From positions 186,001 to 250,000 of the forward strand of contig NZ_JAGGOJ010000010.1 in NCBI RefSeq assembly GCF_018614575.1: a stretch of DNA of 64,000 nt, read 5' to 3'. Source of the DNA: Streptomyces sp. ISL-10 (GTDB lineage: Bacteria; Actinomycetota; Actinomycetes; Streptomycetales; Streptomycetaceae). Each line of letters starts with the position of its first letter. The stretch's first letter is position 1. Position numbers and translations under genes: made by a program. Positions 8,553 to 17,042 of this stretch are shown piece after piece. Below the pieces are notes generated by a model that had not been told where the DNA came from, searched no databases, and saw nothing but the letters and a program-made list of their open reading frames with translations.

Positions 8553-9665
8553 TCAACTGGCGTGAAGGATCCGAAAGCGATCGGGTTCCGCCGGATCTCG
8601 ATCAACGACTTGGACTGGCGTCCAAGCCCATTGCCACACGCCGATGCCTGGCGTGCGGGAGAACTGGATCCGCCCGCGGGTGCCTTCGACTGCAACGCGC
8701 GGCCACGATTCGGCAATGCGCGCCCGGTCCGCGCCGTGAGAACGCAGCACATCGGCGAGGACGGCAACCGTGTCGTAGCCCTCGAAGGCGACGAAGGAGG
8801 GCGCTTCGGCCAGCCGCTCGCGAAGGGCTGTCTCGACTCGTGCGCCGAGTGGGCTGAGGCGCTCGGGCAGATAGCGCAAGAACGGGATCGCGGCGCTGTC
8901 GTCGCCCAGCAACGTCGCCCATTCGGGGAACTCCGGTTGCCCGGCCGGGGCACCAATCATGATCTCGGCGAGGCGCTGGTCGCGCCGGACAGCCTTGACG
9001 ATCGACACTGCCGGCTCCGGGTGGCCGACCAGAAGAAGGAGGGCAGTAGCGCGATTGTCGACGAGTTCGTCGCACACGGCCGCGGGGGCGAGCGCGCGCA
9101 TGTCGAGTTCGATGACGGTGCCGCCGCGTGGAGCGAGGTGGTCCCGCAGAATGCGGGCCCCCGCTGCCCAGTAGACACTCGACTCGGCTGCTACGGCGAC
9201 TCGACCATGGCCCGCGCTGAGGAGGAAGTCTGCGTAGATCTGCCAGCCGTGGGACTGCGCCGGGGCGAGGCGCGCGACCCATTCCGTCGGCTGTTCGGTG
9301 AGCGCGTCGAGAACCGCTGAGGAGCAGAGGAACGGCAGGCCGAGGGCGTCGGCCCTGGCGGCAGCGGCGCGAGCGACGACGCTGTGATACTCCCCCGCCA
9401 GGGCAGCCACGCCCAGGCGAGCCAATTCGTCTACGGCCGCCGCGGCCCTCTGTGGATCAGCCGCGGTGTCTCGGACCACCAGCTCGAGTGGTCTTCCGAC
9501 GATCCCGCCGGCGTCATTGACTTCGCGAACGGCCAGTTCGAGTCCAGCGAGCAAGTGTTGGCCAGCCTCGACCCAGCCAGGCCGAGTCAGCGGAACGAGA
9601 GCGCCGATCTGGACGGATGATCCGTCAGTCCGCTCCGCTCCAGGTGGCAGTGGCGGCGTATTCAT
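8553..9665 (-). CDS. Periplasmic-binding-protein-like ligand-binding protein (type I, leucine/amide family)
   Basis: The 370-residue protein has a type-I periplasmic binding fold like LivJ, AmiC and UrtA: IGALVPLTRPGWVEAGQHLL at about residues 21-40, LAVREVNDAGGIVGRPLELV (about 46-65), AALAGEYHSVVARA (about 89-102), and a C-terminal FVAFEGYDTVAVLADVL. It is expected to bind a small ligand such as an amino acid or amide. There is no signal peptide or lipobox, so it may be a cytoplasmic sensor rather than a transport component, and no permease or ATPase gene is adjacent. A protein-partner role is speculative. Confidence 0.8.
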   Translation of the reverse strand: MNTPPLPPGAERTDGSSVQIGALVPLTRPGWVEAGQHLLAGLELAVREVNDAGGIVGRPLELVVRDTAADPQRAAAAVDELARLGVAALAGEYHSVVARAAAARADALGLPFLCSSAVLDALTEQPTEWVARLAPAQSHGWQIYADFLLSAGHGRVAVAAESSVYWAAGARILRDHLAPRGGTVIELDMRALAPAAVCDELVDNRATALLLLVGHPEPAVSIVKAVRRDQRLAEIMIGAPAGQPEFPEWATLLGDDSAAIPFLRYLPERLSPLGARVETALRERLAEAPSFVAFEGYDTVAVLADVLRSHGADRARIAESWPRVAVEGTRGRIQFSRTPGIGVWQWAWTPVQVVDRDPAEPDRFRILHAS

Positions 9666-10456
9666 GCGTTGGCGTCTCCCGTGCGACGATTCGGTTGCAG
9701 TTGGCCCGGACCGCAGAGTGGCAAGGCCCGGTAGTACGCGTTCATCTCATGCCACCGTGGCGGGCGCACCCGGCTGACCATGCCGGACATTGCATCCACA
9801 CCATCACCGACAGGCAACCGATTATTTGATCGCTGAGCTGCCAGGCTTCAAGAAACCTTCCATTGATCCCCGAGGCCGATGTCACACCCAGGATCAGCAG
9901 GGGCCGAGACCCGGGGATAGAAGACGTGATGGGCCTGGTCGACGAAGTATCGGCCCTGCGGGTTCTTCGCGAACTCGCCGCTGCCCGTCAGGACCATCCA
10001 CGCCTTCACCGGCCACCGGCGGTCCAAGAAGCGTGGGTGATCGCCGAGAAGGCGAGCCCCGCCGCAGCTCCGGGGCCGGGCCGATGTCCAGCCACTCGTC
10101 GAGTCACAGCAGGCCGACCAGGGGCCGGCCAGCAAGTCCCCATCGCAGGCGCACCAGCTGGTGGTGACGGGCGGAGCGTCGTACCGCGGCTCGCTGTCCT
10201 GACCAGGAATTGCCGCTCGGGGGCGTACGCCCGGACATCGTGATCCCGTAGGTACGGGCTATGCGATTGGCCGTTTCCAGGGCATCGCGATCCGTCCTGC
10301 GTTCTCCCCGGTTGAGCGCTTGCGGGCCGACACTGTGGCATCTGTGCCCGTGGCATGGTCTGGGCGAAGGAAGCCGATGAGCCGCGCTGAACGACAGTTT
10401 GTCTGCCCTGGCGACGGCTCGCGGGATGCGCCGGGCCGGTCGCCGGGCGGATGCGG
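9666..10456. other. Intergenic region without recognisable genes
   Basis: About 0.8 kb. The only protein-like stretch is on the minus strand around 9900-10050, WPVKAWMVLTGSGEF followed by NPQGRYFVDQAHHVFYPR, faintly like the sensing domain of an AraC-type regulator. It has no DNA-binding domain attached and I regard it as an unassigned fragment. Confidence 0.3.
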
Positions 10457-10494
10457 GGACGGTGGTCCGGCCCGCATGGGCCGGACCACCGTCC
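10457..10494. terminator. Perfect 17-bp inverted repeat downstream of the inhibitor gene
   Basis: Arms ggacggtggtccggccc (10457-10473) and its exact complement (10478-10494) around the loop gcat. It begins 23 bases past the stop of the subtilisin-inhibitor gene and is its likely transcription terminator. Confidence 0.8.
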
Positions 10495-10517
10495 GGGTGT
10501 GGTGCCGCTGCCGGGTG

Positions 10518-10946
10518 TCAGAAGTCGAACAGGTCGGTGACCTGGGACTGTGCCACACAGCTGTTGGAGAACGTCCGTTCATAGGAGACCCGGCGGCCCT
10601 CCCAGACGCCGTCGGCGGTGACGGTGACAGGAGCGTAGATCTTCGGGCAGACGCGGTCCGACTGCTCCTTCAGCGTGAGGGCGGGCTGGCCGTGGGCGCG
10701 TTCAAGATCCGCGCATGCCGCCGCGGCGCTCGGATGGGTTCCCTGCGCGGTCGGCATGCAATCCAATGTGACGGCCCGTTCGACGGTGGCGGTGGACGCG
10801 CTGTCGCCCTGACCGGTTGTCAACACCAGGGCGGACGGGGCGTACATGCTCTCGGGCGTGCTCGCTGCGGCCGAGCCGGCGGTCAGGCCGACGACGCACG
10901 CGGCGACCCCCGCCATGCAGGTGATCTTGAAAGATGAGTGACGCAT
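10518..10946 (-). CDS. Streptomyces subtilisin inhibitor-like protein (secreted protease inhibitor)
   Basis: The 142-residue precursor has a Sec signal peptide (MRHSSFKITCMAGVAACVVG, cleavage expected after ...SAAAS) and a mature SSI domain: MYAPSALVLTTGQGDSASTA at its start, TLDCMPTAQGTHPSAAAACA, and WEGRRVSYERTF near the end. The four cysteines of the two SSI disulfides are present. The reactive-site loop reads CPKIYAP; family alignment puts P1 at the Lys, where SSI itself has Met, so trypsin- or plasmin-like proteases are the predicted targets. The ATG at 10946 follows an AGGAGGAGA ribosome site. The protein is exported and normally tames co-secreted proteases. A terminator hairpin follows. 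Confidence 0.95.
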   Translation of the reverse strand: MRHSSFKITCMAGVAACVVGLTAGSAAASTPESMYAPSALVLTTGQGDSASTATVERAVTLDCMPTAQGTHPSAAAACADLERAHGQPALTLKEQSDRVCPKIYAPVTVTADGVWEGRRVSYERTFSNSCVAQSQVTDLFDF

Positions 10947-11531
10947 CGAAGTCTCCTCCTGTGGACTGCAGAACCCCTTCAGCGTTGCTCGGGGCCGGGA
11001 GAACGGCACATCCGTGCCCCCCACTTCGGACACCGGCGAGGAGGGCAAGTGGGCCGAAAAGGGGCATGATCCAGGGTATCGAAATGGTAGGGATGCAGGT
11101 TTGATGCCGATTCGTCTGCATCGGCTCCCGAAGAGCGGGCCGGCTTTATGCCTGTCAATGAGCCGTCACTCCTCGACCGAGATGACGCCTTTTCAGTGGC
11201 TGGGGAGAGGAGTCGTTGAAACGGCATCAAAATTTCTCGGACACGGGTTTGCGTCAAGCTGTCGTGTCACGTGCGGCAGGTGGTGTCGTCGGCGGGTGAA
11301 AATCCTTTGCCCAAGTCCCCTGAATGACAGGGGAATTCCTGCGCGGGTGGTCTGCTGCCGAGGGCGGGCAGGAAGATCTCCATCGCTCTGAAGTTGCTCC
11401 TTCATGCATCTGTTGTCCGGATCTCTGCCTGTTCATCGGGTCTCACGGAATCCGTCGGCAACGTCGATCCGATTCGGGGCAGTCGGTGCCGAACGCGGGC
11501 CGGTCGGGCCCCATGGCAGGAAGGAAGGCCA
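10947..11531. promoter_or_regulatory. Divergent intergenic region between the inhibitor and tyrosinase genes
   Basis: A 585-bp region containing no convincing gene. It must hold the promoters for the minus-strand inhibitor and the plus-strand melC operon. The relatively AT-rich patch at 11215-11245 (gttgaaacggcatcaaaatt) is a plausible promoter area, but no clear -35/-10 pair could be assigned. Confidence 0.35.
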
Positions 11532-11936
11532 TTGCGTACTCGTCGTCGATTTCTTCGAGGCGGAACTGCCGCGCTGGCGGCGCTGGCCGTCGCCGGGACA
11601 ACCGCAACCGTGCACCAGAAGGAGTTCGACCGGGCGACCGGGAAGGGGGAGGGCGGCGCGAGCCGGACCGGCAGCACGGCCGGCGAGCCGTTCGACGAGA
11701 CCTACAAGGGCAGGCACATCCAGGGATGGCCTACTGATCACGGGCATCACGGGACCGGGGGCGGCTACCGCGTTCTGATCGACGGGACCGAACTGCACGT
11801 CATGCAGAACGGGGACGGGACGTGGGTCAGTCTCATCGATCACTACGAGGTCTTTGCGACGCCGCGGGCCCTTGCACGGTCGGCGGTCGACAATCTCGCC
11901 GGCGCCGACCTCGTGCCCAGCCCGGAGCATTCGTGA
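11532..11936 (+). CDS. melC1: Tyrosinase co-factor (copper chaperone) MelC1
   Basis: A 134-residue secreted helper for tyrosinase. The N-terminus RTRRRFLRGGTAALAALAVA is a twin-arginine signal peptide. The mature part has FDETYKGRHIQGWPTDHGHH with histidines that transfer copper, and ends with the family core VLIDGTELHVMQNGDGTW ... SLIDHYEVFATP. It binds apo-MelC2, loads two coppers and carries it through the Tat pathway. The start is taken as TTG at 11532 behind AAGGAAGG because the longer open frame from 11394 has no similarity; this choice is moderately sure. melC2 begins 24 bases downstream. Confidence 0.9.
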   Translation: MRTRRRFLRGGTAALAALAVAGTTATVHQKEFDRATGKGEGGASRTGSTAGEPFDETYKGRHIQGWPTDHGHHGTGGGYRVLIDGTELHVMQNGDGTWVSLIDHYEVFATPRALARSAVDNLAGADLVPSPEHS

Positions 11937-11960
11937 GCGTTGCGGAAAGGAGCAACTGAC

Positions 11961-12800
11961 ATGGCAGTGCGAAAAGACCAGTCCACGCTCACGTCCACGG
12001 AGAGGCGCGACTTCGTCGACGCCCTCCTCGGGGTCAAACGCAGCGGGCGCTACGACGACTTCGTGCGCACCCACAACGAATTCATCATGAGTGATACGGA
12101 CCAGGGAGAACGGGTGGGCCACCGGTCTCCGTCCTTTCTGCCCTGGCACAGGAAGTTTCTGCTCGAATTCGAGCGGGAACTGCAACGAGTCGTCCCGTCC
12201 GTGACCCTGCCCTATTGGGACTGGAGCAGGGACCGTACGCCCGATTCCTCCCTGTGGGGCTCCGACTTCCTGGGCGGCAACGGACGCAGTCGCGACGGCC
12301 AGGTGATGAGCGGACCGTTCGCGAACCTGACCGGGGACTGGTCCATCGACACCCAGGTGGACACCCGCCCCTTCCTCCGGCGTGCCCTGGGCGGCGGCGG
12401 AAGGTCATTGCCCACCCGCGCGGACATCGAGGCGGTTCTGTCGGTGGAGACCTACGACGCACCGCCGTGGAACAGCACCTCCTGGAGCTTTCGCAATCTC
12501 CTCGAGGGCTGGCGCGGCGTGAACCTGCACAACCGCGTGCACGTATGGGTGGGAGGCCACATGGCAACGGGCGCGTCCCCGAACGATCCCGTGTTCTGGC
12601 TCCACCACGCCTTCATAGACAAGCTGTGGGCCGACTGGCAGACACGGCATCCCGCCTCACGCTATCTGCCCGACACCCCGACCGTGAACGTGGTGGACCT
12701 GGACTCCACGATGCGCCCCTGGAACGACGTCACGCCGCGCGACATGCTGGACCACACCCGGTTCTACACGTTCGACACGGAGCCCAGTCGCGTGCCGTGA
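11961..12800 (+). CDS. melC2: Tyrosinase MelC2
   Basis: The 279-residue type-3 copper monooxygenase oxidises tyrosine and diphenols to quinones that polymerise to melanin. All six copper ligands are at the positions known for Streptomyces MelC2: His38, His54 and His63 (CuA; RTHNEF, RVGHRS, LPWHRKF) and His190, His194 and His216 (CuB; NLHNRVHVWVGGH, FWLHHAF). It has no signal peptide and is exported with MelC1. The ATG at 11961 has AAAGGAG upstream; the frame opens at 11940 but that extension lacks family similarity. Confidence 0.97.
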   Translation: MAVRKDQSTLTSTERRDFVDALLGVKRSGRYDDFVRTHNEFIMSDTDQGERVGHRSPSFLPWHRKFLLEFERELQRVVPSVTLPYWDWSRDRTPDSSLWGSDFLGGNGRSRDGQVMSGPFANLTGDWSIDTQVDTRPFLRRALGGGGRSLPTRADIEAVLSVETYDAPPWNSTSWSFRNLLEGWRGVNLHNRVHVWVGGHMATGASPNDPVFWLHHAFIDKLWADWQTRHPASRYLPDTPTVNVVDLDSTMRPWNDVTPRDMLDHTRFYTFDTEPSRVP

Positions 12801-12814
12801 TGCGGGGCGGCCGT

Positions 12815-13347
12815 GTCTGGTCCGTGGTGGCGGAACTCGCCGTGCCGACCCAGTTCTTGGCTCCCGACAGTTCCCATGCCTTGGAGTCGTTGCGGTTTGC
12901 CGGGCACAGGACGGCTGACGGAAACGACGAGGCGTGAGTCAGCGTCGATGACGGTGGTTGGTCGAGCAGCGGTAGTTCTTGGTCTGCTCCGCGATGCTGT
13001 GGTCGCGGGTAGGTACCAGGATGCGGTCCACCACTAGCACAGTGTCCTTGCGGACCCGACTGCGGGGATGCAGCGCGAGCGAGGGCGCGAGCTGCCTCAC
13101 GATGCGGTCGGCGGCCGACTTCGAGATCCCGAACAGTGGTGCCAGCTGCCGCAACGTCAGGTTCGTCCGCCAGTATGCGGCGACCAGCAGGACTCGGTCC
13201 TCCAAGGGCAGACTCCCCAAACGCCCCTTGCGGACCGGGTCTGCGCCTCCCCGTCGCAGCGCAGTGATCAGTTCCGAACTGCTTCGGGCTCAGCCCAGAG
13301 TACTGCGCAATCCTGAACGGCTCCGGTGCCGTGATCGCAGCCCTCAC
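12815..13347 (-). pseudogene. IS5-family-like transposase remnant
   Basis: Frames together spell a Streptomyces IS5-group transposase with DDE endonuclease and N-terminal HTH: MRAAITAPEPFRIAQYSGLS (start 13347), then in another frame GSLPLEDRVLLVAAYWRTNL and LAPLFGISKSAADRIVRQLA, then VLVVDRILVPTRDHSIAEQT and YRCSTNH where an early stop falls. Further on, in the first frame, ANRNDSKAWELSGAK continues the DDE domain. So there is at least one frameshift plus an internal deletion, and the C-terminal catalytic part is gone. It lies directly downstream of melC2 on the opposite strand. Confidence 0.7.
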
Positions 13348-13700
13348 ACGAAGATCATCCCCGTGATCGCCCCCGTGTTCCCCCCGCGCCGCGGGTGCCT
13401 GGGCTGTAGCTCTACCGAGCTGCGGTCAAAAGAGCCACCGGTCGAGGAGCTCCGGCCAGAGGAACCCTGCGTAGCCCTTGAAGGCTGCAGGGTCGATCTC
13501 TTTCAGCTCCTGGGCCGGACGGCTCAGCTCGGCGAAAGTCTGCTCTTCCTAGTCCTCGGAGAGGTACTCCTCGGGGCCGTCCGGCTCGCTGAGGAGCTCT
13601 GATGTGGAGACGCGCTACACCGACCTTTTGACCGCCCGGACACTGATCGAGTCGATCGCGCACCGCGACCAGTCGAGCTGGCCGTTGGCCGAGCCGGTCC
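13348..13700. other. IS-derived and other gene debris
   Basis: On the minus strand 13624-13690 reads GQLDWSRCAIDSISVRAVKR, a typical internal piece of a different IS5-group transposase. Next to it, 13430-13620 minus gives ELSRPAQELKEIDPAAFKGY and WPELLDRWLF with in-frame stops, a fragment of an unidentified protein. No intact gene. Confidence 0.45.
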
Positions 13701-13716
13701 AACACAGCGCGGCTGC

Positions 13717-13722
13717 TAGCGT
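13717..13722 (+). promoter_or_regulatory. Probable -10 box (TAGCGT) of a leaderless transcript
   Basis: TAGCGT ends 8 bases before the GTG at 13731, the spacing expected when the start codon is the transcription start. No ribosome site is needed, and the upstream GAGGG is weak. Confidence 0.4.
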
Positions 13723-13730
13723 CTGAGGGC

Positions 13731-14093
13731 GTGAGCGACAGCGTGTATGTGGGCAATGCGGGAAAGGACGCCGCACTGGACCGGGGATGGCTCCTCGGGC
13801 ACTTCAAGAGTGCCGACGACCCCCGGCACAGTACGGACATTGAGATCAAGTGGGGCGTCCACCCGCGCGGTGACGAGCGCATGCACTGGGTGAACGGCGA
13901 AGTCAGAACGGCTCTTCTCGTCCTCGTCAGCGGGCGCTTCAGGGTCGAACTTCCCGGTCGGAGCGTGCTGCTGAAAGAGCAAGGTGATTACGTTGTCTGG
14001 GGACGCGGTGTCGGCCACTCATGGTGTGCGGAAGAGGAATCGGTCGTGCTGACCGTTCGGTGGCCGTCCGTACCCGGCTACGCGACGCCGTAG
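13731..14093 (+). CDS. Small cupin-fold protein
   Basis: A 120-residue protein conserved in Streptomyces. It contains VKWGVHPRGDERMHWV-type residues (here IKWGVHPRGDERMHWVNG, about 41-58), then LLVLVSGRFRVELPGRSVLL and GDYVVWGRGVGHSW, which is a cupin barrel with a conserved end VRWPSVPGY. The two cupin motifs are present but the usual HxH metal pair is not, so enzymatic activity is uncertain. The gene stands alone, between IS debris and the convergent esterase gene. Confidence 0.75.
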   Translation: MSDSVYVGNAGKDAALDRGWLLGHFKSADDPRHSTDIEIKWGVHPRGDERMHWVNGEVRTALLVLVSGRFRVELPGRSVLLKEQGDYVVWGRGVGHSWCAEEESVVLTVRWPSVPGYATP

Positions 14094-14226
14094 GCACGGG
14101 ACCTGGAGGTCGCTTCCCCTTCCCGCGACCACCCGCACGGGACGAATCGGATCCGTCCGAGCAGTTCAGTTGCTCAGTTTCCGTTAAGGGCCCAGCTTGT
14201 TCCGCCCCGCGACACCCGCGCTGCCC

Positions 14227-15045
14227 TCAGTTCCGTACGGGCAGCAGGTGTGGGCGTTTGGCCGTGCGGGCGTCGCCCGTTGAGCGACCGCGCAGGCGTC
14301 TGCCCAGCCAGGGGCCGAGGAAGGTGGCGGCCCAGTTCAGTTCGGCGGTGATGGCGTTCCATCCGGTGGGCCAGGGGGTTTCGGGAGGGGGCAGGGGGTG
14401 TGTCCACGTGTCGTCGCTGCCGGGCAGGGCGAGGGCGTGGGCCATGGCGGCAGCGATCCGCTGGTGGCCCAGCGGGCCGGCGTGGAGTCGGTCCGGGCTC
14501 CACAGGCGGGGGTCGGTGACCACGGGATGACGGCTGGTCTCGGCGACGATCACGCCGTGGCGTCGGGCCGCTTGGCGGATGCGGACGTTCAGAGCCGTGA
14601 CGCGGGAACTCAACGGCCGGGCAAGCGGGGTGATACGCGCGATGTCGGGGAAGGTGAGGGTGGCGACGCGGGCTCCCTGCGCGGTGAGCGCGGCGAACAT
14701 CGACTCGACGTGGCCCGCGACCTCATCGGCGTCGAACCGCGGCCGCAGCAGGTCGTTGACCCCGGCGACCACGGTGGCCAGGTCGGCGCGCAGCGCAAGG
14801 GCGGGAGCGAGCTGCTCGGCGCGGACCTGGCGGGCCAGGCGTCCTCGTACGCCCAGATTGGCGTATCTCAGACCGGCGTCGTGCTCTGCGAGGTGTTCGG
14901 CGAGCCGGTCGGCCCATCCGCGCAGTCCGACGGTGTCGTCGCCGTCACCGAGACCCTCCGTCTGACTGTCGCCAAGAGCGACATAGCGCAGGTCGGCGCA
15001 GGGCAGGCCGGCGCGGGGCGCGCCGTGCGGCTCATCGCCGGACAT
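14227..15045 (-). CDS. SGNH/GDSL-family esterase or lipase
   Basis: The 272-residue protein has the SGNH-hydrolase blocks: block I RYVALGDSQTEGLGDGDD (nucleophile Ser in GDSQTEG, about residues 19-25), an oxyanion Gly in block II, block III TVVAGVNDLLRP with Asn, and block V SPDRLHAGPLGH with the Asp-x-x-His pair. It hydrolyses an ester or acyl bond. There is no signal peptide, so it acts in the cytoplasm. The ATG at 15045 is preceded by GGAGAGAAGG and overlaps the 3' end of the PadR gene by 14 bases, which implies translational coupling and PadR control. Confidence 0.9.
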   Translation of the reverse strand: MSGDEPHGAPRAGLPCADLRYVALGDSQTEGLGDGDDTVGLRGWADRLAEHLAEHDAGLRYANLGVRGRLARQVRAEQLAPALALRADLATVVAGVNDLLRPRFDADEVAGHVESMFAALTAQGARVATLTFPDIARITPLARPLSSRVTALNVRIRQAARRHGVIVAETSRHPVVTDPRLWSPDRLHAGPLGHQRIAAAMAHALALPGSDDTWTHPLPPPETPWPTGWNAITAELNWAATFLGPWLGRRLRGRSTGDARTAKRPHLLPVRN

Positions 15046-15601
15046 GGTTGCCTTCTCTCCCCCGCAGGATGGTGACCGTACGTACGCACCAGTCATGGTT
15101 GCCCCGCTCGAAGGCGAGGCCGCGCAGGCATGTCAGGTAGGGGCCGATGCGCTCGCCGTGGCGCAGGAACTCCTCTTCGGTGTGCTCTCCCCGCATGGCG
15201 TGCAGCAGCTTGGTGAACAACTCGACCTTGGCCTGTGCCATGGCGGCGCGTTCGGTGAGCTGATCGATCAGCGTCAGTGTGTCGACGTGGTCGGCGGCCT
15301 GCACTTTGACGACGAGGTCGTCGCGCAGGAACGAGGGCTTGGCGGCGGTGCCGGTGAAGTGGTCCAGCTCGGCCAGGCCGGCGTCGGTGACCTTGAACAG
15401 ACGCTTGTTGGGCCGGGTGTCCTGGACCACTTCACGGCCCGTGATCAGTCCGTCCTTCTCCAGCCGGGTCAGCTCGGCGTACACCTGCTGGGGCTGGGCG
15501 TGCCAGAAGTTGGCCACACCGAGGTCGAAAGCCTTGACCAGCTGGTACCCGCTCAGCTCCTCGTCGAGCAGTGCCGCCAGAACCGCGTGCCGCAACGCCA
15601 T
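15032..15601 (-). CDS. PadR-family transcriptional regulator
   Basis: A 189-residue repressor with the PadR winged helix at the N-terminus (MALRHAVLAALLDEELSGYQ, then VYAELTRLEKDGLITGREV, about residues 38-56) and a C-terminal helical dimerisation domain (LTERAAMAQAKVELFTKLLH). The ATG at 15601 has GGAGGAGGA just upstream; the frame stays open far upstream but without similarity. It is co-transcribed with the GDSL esterase and divergent from a SnoaL-like gene, with an inverted repeat between them that is its likely operator. Confidence 0.9.
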   Translation of the reverse strand: MALRHAVLAALLDEELSGYQLVKAFDLGVANFWHAQPQQVYAELTRLEKDGLITGREVVQDTRPNKRLFKVTDAGLAELDHFTGTAAKPSFLRDDLVVKVQAADHVDTLTLIDQLTERAAMAQAKVELFTKLLHAMRGEHTEEEFLRHGERIGPYLTCLRGLAFERGNHDWCVRTVTILRGREGNHVRR

Positions 15602-15646
15602 CGGGTCGCTTCCTCCTCCTTGCGTCCGTCCACGAACACCTTCATG

Positions 15647-15682
15647 ATACTCATAAATCTGACTAGTCATATTCATGAGTAT
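15647..15682. promoter_or_regulatory. Candidate PadR operator (inverted repeat)
   Basis: Perfect 8-bp arms atactcat (15647-15654) and atgagtat (15675-15682), 20 bases apart, in an unusually AT-rich segment between the divergent padR and SnoaL-like genes. PadR regulators typically bind such ATAC/GTAT-type palindromes over their own and the neighbouring promoter. Confidence 0.6.
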
Positions 15683-15694
15683 GGAGGGGACGTC

Positions 15695-16144
15695 ATGACC
15701 GCAGCAGAACGCTTCCGCGCCGCCGTCGAAAGCCGTGATCTCACAGCCCTGGAGGACTTGTTCACCGACGACATCCGCCTTTACAGCCCCGTGAAGTTCA
15801 CCCCCTTCGAGGGCAGGCCCATGGTCCTGGGCCTCTTCGGGGTCCTGCTGCGCACCTTCGAGGAATTCCGCTACGTCGGCCGTTTCGACGGCACTGCCGA
15901 GACGAGCGCCGACGGCACCGCCTCTCCCTCGGAGGTGCTCCTGTTCCGGGCCACCGTCAACGGCAAGCAGATCCACGGCATCGACCTGCTGCACCTCCAC
16001 AGCGACGGCCGGATCAAGGAGTTCACGGTCATGGTCCGCCCGCAGTCGGCCGTCCACGCCTTGGGCGAGGCGGTCCTCGCCGGCCTGATCGACGACGGCC
16101 TGGTCCCGGCGCCCGCCGGCCCCGCAGGGCAGCAATCGGCGTAG
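15695..16144 (+). CDS. SnoaL-like / NTF2-fold protein
   Basis: A 149-residue protein with the NTF2-like cone fold seen in SnoaL polyketide cyclases and related binding proteins: AERFRAAVESRDLTALEDLF, then VKFTPFEGRPMVLGLFGVLL and a C-terminal HSDGRIKEFTVMVRPQSAVH. Such proteins isomerise, cyclise or simply bind small hydrophobic molecules. ATG 15695 has GGAGGGG upstream. It is divergent from padR and likely repressed by it, so the trio may form a detoxification response to a lipophilic compound (inference). Confidence 0.82.
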   Translation: MTAAERFRAAVESRDLTALEDLFTDDIRLYSPVKFTPFEGRPMVLGLFGVLLRTFEEFRYVGRFDGTAETSADGTASPSEVLLFRATVNGKQIHGIDLLHLHSDGRIKEFTVMVRPQSAVHALGEAVLAGLIDDGLVPAPAGPAGQQSA

Positions 16145-16294
16145 AGGCGGGCCGAGTCGACCGCGTAGGGGGACGGGGTTCGGGGTTCGGTCGAGCCCGG
16201 CCCACACGGCTCGTTCCGGACCCGGCGTGGCCCGGCGCCGACCGGCGGCATTGATGCTGCCGGCACTCGCCGGGCCCACGCTCGGGGGCTGTCC

Positions 16295-16773
16295 GTGCCC
16301 GAGGACATGATCCCGGCTGTGGACTTGAGACCCGAACTGCTGCCCCCGCCCGTGAGCTCGCAACGGCTGGAGGAAGTGTGCGCCGAGATCACCCAGATCG
16401 CCGGCCTGCTGTGCACCGAACCCGAGACGGCGCACGAAGCGATCGCGGCCTTCAACGCGGCAACGGGCCACCACTCGACGCTCTCTGCTTCGCCGAGTAC
16501 GACAGCAGCAGGAATCTTGAGGACTTCGCCCGGGAGGCGGCCCGGCCGGCCCACCCCAGGGTCGTGGACGTCACCCGCAAGGAGCTCGTCGAGGTCGTTC
16601 GCAGAATCCTGGACATGTCCCCGGACGGGGACTATTACATGAGGCTGCTCGAAGTGAACGTGCTCCATCCCGCGGTCAGCGACATGATCTTCTGGCCGTC
16701 GGACGAACTGCACAACGCCCCTGCGGAGCGGATCGTCGACGAGGCGCTGAAATACCGGCCGATCGCGTTGTGA
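16295..16773 (+). pseudogene. Frameshifted conserved hypothetical gene
   Basis: The first half reads MPEDMIPAVDLRPELLPPPV and LEEVCAEITQIAGLLCTEPE in one frame. From about 16480 the homologous continuation is in another frame: LDALCFAEYDSSRNLEDFAR, then ELVEVVRRILDMSPDGDYYM and a natural end VDEALKYRPIAL. Joined, they form one protein of about 155 residues. The break lies around bases 16465-16490. It is either a real frameshift mutation or a sequencing error. No function is recognised. Confidence 0.6.
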
Positions 16774-17042
16774 GACGCGAACGCCTATTGCCGCAGCCCT
16801 GGACGCAATGGATGCCGGCCAGGGCTCGTACGCCCTTCGGTCGACCCCGGGTCGGGGCGGCGTCAGCCGGCGGTGTACGCAAATCGCGCCGCGCACCCAC
16901 CATGTCCTCGTGCTCGAACCTGGCCGCTTCCCGTGCCGGCGACCATCCGGTCGAAGTCGCCATGGGTCCGGATCGCGCCCTTCACGTTGCCTGGACCCTG
17001 CCGGGGCCTGACCCACCCGGCGAAACCTGTGCGGTCACAGCA

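Noticed and set aside
15032..16474. Minus-strand frame extending the PadR gene to 480 codons
   Set aside because: The part upstream of 15601 has no PadR similarity and mirrors the SnoaL-like gene; a proper ribosome site sits before ATG 15601.
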